In this document: in pieces, positions 5,784 to 10,375 of the stretch
Layout of the letters: every line of letters starts with the position of its first letter
Numbering within the stretch: position 1 is the first letter of the stretch
Source of the DNA: QYQL01 sp041674265
Lineage (GTDB): Bacteria; Verrucomicrobiota; Verrucomicrobiia; Chthoniobacterales; Terrimicrobiaceae
Assembly: GCA_041674265.1 (NCBI GenBank)
Contig: JBAYWC010000094.1
Coordinates: 1-10,375, forward strand
DNA length: 10,375 bases
Direction of reading: 5' to 3'
The notes under the pieces: model-generated
What the model was told of the DNA's origin: nothing
Seen by the model: only the letters and a program-made list of their open reading frames with translations
Database searches by the model: none
Position numbers and translations under genes: made by a program

Positions 5784-7591
5784 CGGAAAATCAAAAGGTA
5801 AAGAAGCCCGACCACTCCGGCACCGAAGAAAAACGCATAGGCCTGGATGTTTCCGATCTGGAGGAACCTCAGCACAAACCCGCTTGCCCAGGCAATTTTG
5901 CTCGGCACCTGGACGATGAGGAGATCGACAATCCACCGGTCGGCCCACGAAAGAACCGCCGCCCCGCCATCCTGGATGGTTTTCACCATCCAGTCGTAGA
6001 GGTCGTCGATGTAGAGCCGGTTGGCGAAGAACGGGATGGAAACCGGATCTTTGTCGGCCCTGCGGTAAAGCAGATACGCAAAGACGACGCCGGCTGCAAA
6101 AAGAAGCAGGAGAACCGGGTGGAGGACGTGTGGGACATGGGGAGGTTCCTCAATCCGGAAGAACTTGCCCTCGATAACGGGCCATCCTGCCATGAACGAG
6201 GGCAGGGCCAGGCACGCCAGGGGGATCAGCATGACCAACGGGGACTCCATCGCGTGCTTGGCGTGGTCGTCTTTCGGCTTTCCAAGAAAAACGACCACGA
6301 GAAGCCGGACCATGTAAAAAGCCGTGAGTCCCGCCGTGGCCACCGAAAGCCACCCGAGGAAGGGGTATTTGAAGACCGCCCATGCAATGATGAGGTCCTT
6401 GCTGTAGTAGCCGCTGAAGGGCGGACATCCCGAGAGCGCCATGCCGCCGACAACCATCGCCAGAAATGTGAACGGCATCTTGTTTTTCAACGCCCCCATT
6501 TTCCAGATGTTCTGCTCGTGGTGCATTCCGACGATCACCGACCCCGCGCAAAGGAACAGAAGGCACTTGAAGCACGCGTGGGTGAAGAGGTGGAACATCG
6601 ACACGTCCGGGGTCGGGGCGGAGGCAATCCCGAGGACCATGTAGCCGAGCTGGGAAATGGTGGAATACGCGAGGATCCGCTTGATGTCGTCCTGCTGGGT
6701 GGCCATGAGCGCCGCCCCGAAACAGGTGATGCCTCCGACCCACGCGATCACATCGAGAGCATGGGGCGCCGCTTCGAGGATCGGGAAAATGCGGGCGAGC
6801 ATATAGACGCCGGCCGCGACCATCGTCGCCGCATGGAGGAGCGAGGAGACCGGCGTCGGGCCTTCCATCGAGTTCGGCAGCCAGACATGCAGCGGCATCT
6901 GGGCGGACTTGCCAACAGTCCCGCAAAAAATCAGCACGCAGGCCACGGTGAGATAAAACGGGGTTGCGGCAAACCGCGCGATTTCCTGATCGGATGTCAG
7001 CTCGCCGAACATCATGGTGCCGGTCGCCGCCCACAGGAAAAGGATGCCGAGCAAAAACCCGAAATCTCCGACCCGGTTGACGATGAACGCCTGCTTGCTC
7101 GCGTCCGCGGCGGAGTCCTTTTTGAAATAATGTCCGATGAGGATGTAGGAACTCAGCCCGACCAGCTCCCAGAAAATGAACATCATCACGAAATTGTCGG
7201 CGAGGACGATGCCGAGCATCGAAAAAAGGAACAGGGCCAGCCCCGCAAAATACCGCCAGTATCCTTCCTCGGTCTTCATGTAGCCGAGCGAGTAGGTGAA
7301 GACGATCGTCGCGATCGTCGTCACCACGACGAGCATCACCTTGCTGAGGTGGTCAACCGTCACCCCGATCGGAATCCGCAGGTCCTCGCCGATGACGATC
7401 CAGGGAAACTGCTGCGACTCCGACGGGTCGGGCTGGGCGAACAGCCACCAGCTCAACACGCACCCGATGGCGGCCGACCCGATGGCGAGCCCGGCACTCA
7501 GCGGCTTGGAATACTGGCCGACAAAAAGGATCGCCGCCGCCGCGGCCAGCGGGGTGAAGAGAATGATCCAGGGCGCGGCCAGCGTGCTCAT
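5780..7591 (-). CDS. nuoL: NADH-quinone oxidoreductase subunit L
   Basis: NuoL is the outermost antiporter-like proton channel of complex I. Its C-terminus forms the long lateral helix lying along NuoM and NuoN. The 603-residue protein keeps every expected channel residue: Glu142 (IFWELVGLSSY), Lys228 (GTVGKSAQMPLHVWLP), His253 (SSLLHAATM), Lys342 (HACFKCLLFL) and Lys398 (GYYSKDL). These sit within one or two positions of the E. coli numbers. The segment after about residue 520 is polar and then amphipathic, ending in a final membrane helix, as expected for the lateral arm. The ATG at 7591 shares its A with the nuoK TGA (TGATG), so the two are coupled. A TTG one codon upstream is a less likely start. 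Confidence 0.97.
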   Translation of the reverse strand: MSTLAAPWIILFTPLAAAAAILFVGQYSKPLSAGLAIGSAAIGCVLSWWLFAQPDPSESQQFPWIVIGEDLRIPIGVTVDHLSKVMLVVVTTIATIVFTYSLGYMKTEEGYWRYFAGLALFLFSMLGIVLADNFVMMFIFWELVGLSSYILIGHYFKKDSAADASKQAFIVNRVGDFGFLLGILFLWAATGTMMFGELTSDQEIARFAATPFYLTVACVLIFCGTVGKSAQMPLHVWLPNSMEGPTPVSSLLHAATMVAAGVYMLARIFPILEAAPHALDVIAWVGGITCFGAALMATQQDDIKRILAYSTISQLGYMVLGIASAPTPDVSMFHLFTHACFKCLLFLCAGSVIVGMHHEQNIWKMGALKNKMPFTFLAMVVGGMALSGCPPFSGYYSKDLIIAWAVFKYPFLGWLSVATAGLTAFYMVRLLVVVFLGKPKDDHAKHAMESPLVMLIPLACLALPSFMAGWPVIEGKFFRIEEPPHVPHVLHPVLLLLFAAGVVFAYLLYRRADKDPVSIPFFANRLYIDDLYDWMVKTIQDGGAAVLSWADRWIVDLLIVQVPSKIAWASGFVLRFLQIGNIQAYAFFFGAGVVGLLYLLIFR

Positions 7592-7908
7592 CAAAATTTC
7601 AGGATGTCGAGATCCTCGACGTGCGTGGTTTGTTTGGCGCGGAACAGGGCCACGATGATCGCGAGCCCCACGGCGACCTCCGCCGCCGCGACCGTGATGA
7701 TGAAGAAAACCAGCACCTGCGCGTTGTAGCCGGGCAGGCCGTCATGAAGGTGGAACCTCGAGAACGCCACCAGCGAAAGATTCGCGGCGTTGAGCATCAG
7801 CTCCAGCCCCATGAAAATGATCAAAATGTTCCGGCGCAGGAGCACGCCGGCCAGCCCGATCGAAAACAGGCCGCCACTCACAAGAAGGTAATGGGCGAGG
7901 GTCGGCAT
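7591..7908 (-). CDS. nuoK: NADH-quinone oxidoreductase subunit K
   Basis: NuoK is a small three-helix subunit of the complex I membrane arm, homologous to MrpC, that helps carry protons between the quinone module and NuoN. The 105-residue protein has the conserved Arg pair at 25-26 (LLRRNILI), Glu36 in TM2 (FMGLELMLNAANL) and Glu77 in TM3 (VAAAEVAVGLAI). The last is equivalent to E. coli Glu72, shifted by a slightly longer loop. The start is the family-typical MPTLAHYL. A run of 7-bp repeats ends only four bases before the ATG, leaving a pyrimidine-rich leader with no Shine-Dalgarno motif. The 198-bp gap back to nuoJ is unusual, since these two genes normally nearly touch. Translation cannot be coupled to nuoJ here. 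Confidence 0.96.
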   Translation of the reverse strand: MPTLAHYLLVSGGLFSIGLAGVLLRRNILIIFMGLELMLNAANLSLVAFSRFHLHDGLPGYNAQVLVFFIITVAAAEVAVGLAIIVALFRAKQTTHVEDLDILKF

Positions 7909-7912
7909 CTTA

Positions 7913-7955
7913 GGAAAATGGGAAATGCGAAATGGGAAATGGGAAATGGAGAAAT
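7913..7955. repeat. Heptamer tandem repeat (GGGAAAT)n
   Basis: Six consecutive units follow the 7-bp pattern GGGAAAT: GGAAAAT, GGGAAAT, GCGAAAT, GGGAAAT, GGGAAAT and GGAGAAAT. The array ends four bases before the nuoK start codon, so on the nuoK strand it forms a polypyrimidine leader. It resembles the short tandem heptamer repeats (STRR) described in cyanobacteria. I recall similar low-complexity runs from verrucomicrobial genomes but cannot check this. Confidence 0.85.
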
Positions 7956-7960
7956 ATGGA

Positions 7961-8070
7961 GGGAGCGCACGCTTCCAGCGTGTGGGACATCCGGCATCTC
8001 TGCCGGATGCCAAGAAAGGAAGATTGCGAGGCAGGATGCCCCGCTTTGCACGCAGGATGCGTGCGCTCCC
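7961..8070. repeat. MITE/REP-like 110-bp element with 12-bp terminal inverted repeats and internal hairpins
   Basis: The ends are perfect 12-bp inverted repeats (GGGAGCGCACGC at 7961-7972, complement at 8059-8070). Inside are three perfect hairpins: CACGCT-TCC-AGCGTG (7968-7982), CATCCGGCA-TCTC-TGCCGGATG (7988-8009) and GCACGCA-GGA-TGCGTGC (8048-8064). The first and third compete with pairing of the terminal repeats, so the element can fold as one long stem or as separate hairpins. GCAGGATGC occurs twice (8031-8039, 8052-8060). It encodes no protein. Its position between nuoJ and nuoK suggests insertion into a previously tight operon. It could affect messenger stability or act as a partial terminator. 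Confidence 0.85.
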
Positions 8071-8076
8071 CCCACA

Positions 8077-8104
8077 TCATCCTTCCGCCTTCATCCTTCA
8101 TCCT
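8077..8104. repeat. Heptamer tandem repeat (TCATCCT)n
   Basis: Four 7-bp units are present: TCATCCT, TCCGCCT, TCATCCT and TCATCCT. They end two bases before the nuoJ stop codon, so the array reads AGGATGA on the nuoJ strand. It is unrelated in sequence to the GGGAAAT array on the other side of the palindromic element, giving a three-part composite. Confidence 0.8.
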
Positions 8105-8106
8105 TT

Positions 8107-8607
8107 TCATTTGAGTTCCCTCCGGCTGAGGACCACGACGCCGATGGTGGCGACCAGGAGGAGCGCCCCGATGACCTGGAACGGGAGGTTGAAGTTCCGG
8201 AAGAGGGCCAGGCCGACCTGGGCCACATCGTTGATCCCGGGAAGGATCTCCGGCTTGGGATGCCAAAGCGCGGGCAGTGAAACGACCACCTTGATGAGGG
8301 CGAAGAGAAATCCCACAAACACAACGCCCCCGCCCGCCCAGGCGGCGAGCTTGACCGGCCGGCGGCCTTCCGTGCGCAGGTCGAGAAGCATGATGATGAA
8401 CAGGAAGAGCACCATCACCGCGCCGGCGTAAACGAGAACCTGCACCACGGCGATGAAGAAGGCGTCCAGCGTCACAAAAAGAGCGGCCAGCCCCACAAAC
8501 GACATCACCAGGCTCATCGCGCTCGATACCGGACTCCGGAAGACCACCACCCCCACACCGAAGAGGAGCGTCAGAATGGCGAAAACCCAGAAGAGTGCGA
8601 GCTGCAT
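8107..8607 (-). CDS. nuoJ: NADH-quinone oxidoreductase subunit J
   Basis: NuoJ is a five-helix membrane subunit of complex I at the junction of the quinone module and the proton-pumping arm. The 166-residue protein shows the family hallmark in TM3, VQVLVYAGAVMVLFLF. Its Tyr60 and following glycine correspond to the pi-bulge region that rotates during the catalytic cycle. Other conserved segments are the N-terminal membrane helix ending before RSPVSSAM and the Arg-rich loop after helix 3. The C-terminus stops just before a repeat array, and the last residues (SRRELK) are plausible, so I see no truncation. It begins 41 bp after the nuoI stop. No Shine-Dalgarno motif is visible. Confidence 0.95.
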   Translation of the reverse strand: MQLALFWVFAILTLLFGVGVVVFRSPVSSAMSLVMSFVGLAALFVTLDAFFIAVVQVLVYAGAVMVLFLFIIMLLDLRTEGRRPVKLAAWAGGGVVFVGFLFALIKVVVSLPALWHPKPEILPGINDVAQVGLALFRNFNLPFQVIGALLLVATIGVVVLSRRELK

Positions 8608-8648
8608 GGTGAATCGGCGGTTTTTCTAACAGGAGCGGCTTGGGTCGG

Positions 8649-9179
8649 CTACTTTTTTTCGTTCCACTTGTTGACCAGGCCCGGCATGACGCCGCCGAGC
8701 TCGTAGAGTTTCGCCTTGTCGTGATTCATTTCCGCGCGGCTGTACCCCGTGATGGAATAGTCTTTGCGCAGGAAGATCGCCTGCTCCGGGCAGACCTCCT
8801 CGCAGAGGCCGCAATAGATGCAGCGGATCATGTCGATGTCGAATTCCTTCGGCCGCTTTTCCACCTTCCCCCAGCGCTCGTCAGCCGGGATTTCCTCCGG
8901 CTTGATCGTGATCGCGCGGGGCGGACAGATGAACTCGCAAAGCTGGCAGGCCACGCAGCGCTCCCGGCCCCATTCGTCGGTGACCAGCGTGGGAGCTCCG
9001 CGATACCATTCCGGCAGGCTCTCGTCCCACTTCTGCTCGGGGTATTGCATGGTGACCTTCGTGCGGCCGGTGAGCCGGTTCACCAGATGTTTGAACGTGA
9101 TGAAAAGCCCGGCGCCAATCGCGGGAAGGTAGAGCTTCTCGGAAAGCGTGAGTTTCGGACGTTGGACAGCAAGAGCCAT
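8649..9179 (-). CDS. nuoI: NADH-quinone oxidoreductase subunit I
   Basis: NuoI is the ferredoxin-like subunit (TYKY homologue) that holds clusters N6a and N6b and passes electrons toward N2 and the quinone. The 176-residue protein has two complete 4Fe-4S motifs: Cys75, 78, 81 and 85 (CVACQLCEFICPP) and Cys120, 123, 126 and 130 (CIYCGLCEEVCPE). The N-terminal part contains the amphipathic helix that anchors it to the membrane arm (about residues 12-36). It is the first nuo gene of this cluster. The usual upstream neighbour nuoH is absent and the next gene is divergent, so transcription must start in the 222-bp gap upstream. No Shine-Dalgarno motif precedes the ATG. Confidence 0.97.
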   Translation of the reverse strand: MALAVQRPKLTLSEKLYLPAIGAGLFITFKHLVNRLTGRTKVTMQYPEQKWDESLPEWYRGAPTLVTDEWGRERCVACQLCEFICPPRAITIKPEEIPADERWGKVEKRPKEFDIDMIRCIYCGLCEEVCPEQAIFLRKDYSITGYSRAEMNHDKAKLYELGGVMPGLVNKWNEKK

Positions 9180-9191
9180 ACGGATGGGAAT

Positions 9192-9220
9192 TTGGTAACA
9201 AGGTTCGTCCCGCCTGACAA
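9192..9220 (-). promoter_or_regulatory. Weak candidate promoter for the nuoI-N cluster
   Basis: On the minus strand, TTGTCA (9220-9215) matches a sigma-70 -35 box at 5 of 6 bases. TACCAA (9197-9192) lies 17 bp further on as a poor -10 box. Transcription would begin about 6 bp before the nuoI ATG. Some promoter must lie in this gap because no same-strand gene precedes nuoI, but this particular pair is only a guess. Confidence 0.2.
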
Positions 9221-9242
9221 CTGCGGACTCAAAAATCTCCTT

Positions 9243-9330
9243 CCCGCCCGGAGGACGGACCCGCGTGTCGGGACGGCAAACCGTGTGGGCCCAAATAGAT
9301 GGGTTCGGGCGGAGCCTCGTCCTCCCGCCG
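9243..9330. repeat. Imperfect inverted-repeat element upstream of nuoI
   Basis: GGAGGACG (9250-9257) pairs with CGTCCTCC (9318-9325), with further GC-rich pairing outside it (CCCGCC with GGCGGG-like ends). Small dyads lie inside: ACGG-CAAA-CCGT (9273-9284), and CCCA (9290-9293) with TGGG (9300-9303). It has no coding capacity. It resembles intergenic palindromic elements of high-copy type, but a single window cannot prove repetition. It sits between nuoI and the divergent antitoxin gene, where a nuo promoter would be expected. Confidence 0.5.
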
Positions 9331-9367
9331 TTCGCCGTGACATGCGGATGAGGCCGCGCGATACCGC

Positions 9368-9395
9368 TTGAATGTCAATTCACGCACTGTATGAT
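9368..9395 (+). promoter_or_regulatory. Candidate promoter of the Phd-like antitoxin gene
   Basis: TTGAAT (9368-9373) and TATGAT (9390-9395) are separated by 16 bp and match sigma-70 boxes at 4 and 5 of 6 bases. The predicted start site falls on or beside the A of the ATG at 9402, so the message may be leaderless. This also argues against an upstream ATG at 9372, which would place the first codons inside the promoter. Confidence 0.5.
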
Positions 9396-9401
9396 GTCTC
9401 T

Positions 9402-9680
9402 ATGGTTACTCTCTCTGTGACAAATGCCCGCAAAAACCTTGGCTCTTGGGTAAAGAAAGCCGTGAACGGAGAGGATGTCGCCATTCTGCTTGGCGACCAT
9501 GTCGTTGCCCTGCGCCCGGTGGAGGTCGTCCCCAAAGAATACGCCGAACGCGAGTACCAACTGGCCTCCGATGAGGTTCGGGCGATCTCAAAAAATCTTC
9601 ATAAAAAAGCAAAAAAGGCCCGTCGCGAAGGTCGCTCCCGCGAATTCACCGGAGACATCGAAGCCGCTCTGCAGGGTTGA
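9402..9680 (+). CDS. Phd/YefM-like antitoxin
   Basis: The 92-residue protein begins VTLSVTNARKNLGSWVKKAVNGEDVAILLGDHVVALRPV. This is the Phd/YefM N-terminal fold: a short strand, a helix starting with the NAR-x-NLG motif, then two strands with an L-G-x-x-V-V-A-L-R-P-like turn. These antitoxins bind DNA with the N-terminal domain and neutralise a toxin with the C-terminal tail, which here is basic (KKAKKARREGR) and then ends SREFTGDIEAALQG. I chose ATG 9402 over 9372 for homology and because of the promoter boxes just upstream. The next reading frame is only the first part of a RelE-type toxin, so the antitoxin appears orphaned. It is divergent from nuoI. Confidence 0.75.
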   Translation: MVTLSVTNARKNLGSWVKKAVNGEDVAILLGDHVVALRPVEVVPKEYAEREYQLASDEVRAISKNLHKKAKKARREGRSREFTGDIEAALQG

Positions 9681-9807
9681 AATCGCACCAGACCTGCTCG
9701 CTCAGCTCCGCGCATTGCCAAAAGAAAAACGGCTCGACAAAAAAAACACCTTGCACCTACCCAACGGAATCCCTCCCACAAGCCAAGAGACAGCAATACT
9801 CCGATAG
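9676..9807 (+). pseudogene. Truncated RelE/ParE-type toxin remnant
   Basis: Overlapping the last codons of the antitoxin, one frame reads VEIAPDLLAQLRALPKEKR (9676-9732), which looks like the N-terminal strand and first helix of RelE-superfamily toxins. After that the sequence loses resemblance and the frame stops at TAG 9805-9807. No ATG, GTG or TTG lies in frame just before it. The catalytic C-terminal half is absent, so this is a stub. The placement directly behind a Phd-like antitoxin supports the reading, but the fragment is short. Confidence 0.55.
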
Positions 9808-9838
9808 CCACCCCAGCAATAACCATTGGCAGATTTAT

Positions 9839-10230
9839 ATGGACTACCCCTTCACCGATTTGATTTCTGGCGTCATTGGCGCTTTGATCGGGTCCACTGC
9901 CACCTTGGTCAGTTCCTCGCTTGAAGCTCGGATGGATTCCAAGGACAAGCTCCGTGCCCTTCTCCTTGGTATTGGTCGCAGACTCTACCACGAATCCAAT
10001 ACTTTCGAGATTCTTGATTGTAGCTATGACCTGATCGTTAATTCGTGTGTCGAGTATCAGTCTCGCATACTTTTCTTTTGGAACCGGACCGGATTTCAGA
10101 GACTTTGGTTTTCCTTGGTCGGACACGATCCAGACACTGCCACGCTTTCCCCGAGCAGAGAGTTGCGATCAATATCACTGAGGACATAATGACGTTCTTG
10201 GGCCACGCATACCCCCATGCCAAAAAATAA
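9839..10230 (+). pseudogene. Frameshifted hypothetical protein with N-terminal membrane helix
   Basis: From ATG 9839 the frame gives MDYPFTDLISGVIGALIGST followed by a charged segment (LEARMDSKDKLRALLLGIG) and an aromatic-rich part, ending in low-quality sequence at TAA 10187-10189. The overlapping frame continues with INITEDIMTFLGHAYPHAKK to TAA 10228-10230, which reads like the natural C-terminal helix. A one-base loss around 10140-10165 would join the two into about 130 residues. The protein would have one membrane anchor and a cytosolic helical domain. I do not recognise the family. A minus-strand frame over 10126-9599 also contains a hydrophobic stretch, so the strand is not certain. No Shine-Dalgarno motif is present. 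Confidence 0.4.
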
Positions 10231-10232
10231 AA

Positions 10233-10375
10233 ATGCGAACAGAGCGATGCATCTATTACGTGGAATGGCACATGCGCTCGGTCCTCAAGCCCGCGCTCTT
10301 TGACGATGAGGAAAACCCAGCCACCCGGCCCGACCCGGTGGCCCCCAAAGAACCTTCCCTCTCCGCAAAAGCCAA
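10233..10375 (+). pseudogene. IS1634-family transposase, C-terminal fragment
   Basis: The frame reads YYVEWHMRSVLKPALFDDEE and then a proline-rich stretch DPVAPKEPSLSAKA running off the window edge. The phrase 'YYVEWHMR-x-x-L-x-P-L-LFDDE' followed by 'DPVAP' is the characteristic C-terminal region of IS1634/IS1549-type DDE transposases. Everything before it, including the DDE catalytic core, is missing: only about seven residues precede YYVEW, and the DNA upstream belongs to another gene remnant. It is therefore an insertion-sequence relic. Whether the right end of the element survives lies outside the window. Confidence 0.75.

Noticed and set aside
4284..5948. N-terminal extensions of nuoM (to 5948) and nuoN (to 4416)
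   Set aside because: The extra residues overlap the preceding nuo gene in another frame, are unlike any Nuo N-terminus, and would break the ATGA start-stop overlaps.
6119..7729. 536-codon plus-strand open frame opposite nuoL
   Set aside because: Its composition is highly charged and featureless, and it is fully antisense to an intact, highly conserved nuoL.
7961..8070. CRISPR array
   Set aside because: The repeats are inverted hairpins and 7-bp direct units without unique spacers of constant length, and no cas gene is present.
7910..8266. Small open frames across the repeats, with peptides such as FPFRISHFP or RMKDEGG
   Set aside because: These are translations of the 7-bp tandem repeats and the palindromic element, not genes.
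9599..10126. Minus-strand frame with a hydrophobic segment (PMVIAGVAIGVLLSLGLWEG)
   Set aside because: Its 3' part overlaps the antitoxin gene in antisense and has no recognisable family. The opposing plus frame has a more protein-like layout. Not excluded, so I lowered confidence in the plus-strand call.

Overview
This window looks like a chromosomal segment of a free-living, fairly GC-rich bacterium, most likely Verrucomicrobiota. That placement is an inference. It rests on the composition, the style of the NuoI-N proteins, a CE7 esterase, palindromic 'GGGAGCGCACGC' elements next to heptamer repeats, and the near absence of Shine-Dalgarno motifs. No rRNA or other marker gene is present to confirm it.

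Layout. (1) Positions 1-755, plus strand: one complete integron gene cassette (50-749). The tail of a preceding attC site lies at 31-55 and a full attC at 642-755. The cassette carries a DinJ/RelB-type antitoxin and a YafQ-type toxin gene broken by a 16-bp tandem duplication. (2) 756-1040: no convincing gene. (3) 1041-9179, minus strand, read right to left: nuoI, nuoJ, nuoK, nuoL, nuoM, nuoN, a CE7 carbohydrate acetyl esterase and a type-4-like uracil-DNA glycosylase. nuoK to the esterase overlap or nearly touch and are probably one transcript; the glycosylase follows 30 bp later. The nuoJ-nuoK gap is filled by three repeat elements. (4) 9180-9401: a divergent intergenic region with inverted repeats. 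(5) 9402-10375, plus strand: accessory DNA with a Phd/YefM-like antitoxin, the stub of its RelE-type toxin, a frameshifted membrane-anchored hypothetical gene and the C-terminal part of an IS1634-type transposase.

How the genes work together. NuoI carries the last peripheral-arm Fe-S clusters of respiratory complex I. NuoJ and NuoK link to the membrane arm, and NuoL, NuoM and NuoN are the three antiporter-like proton channels. nuoA-H are not adjacent, so the complex must be encoded at more than one locus. The esterase and glycosylase appear to ride on the 3' end of the nuo transcript without a known functional link. The most notable items are the attC-bounded toxin-antitoxin cassette with its potentially reversible toxin lesion, a NuoM lacking the usual channel lysine in TM7, and the repeat composite inside the nuo operon.
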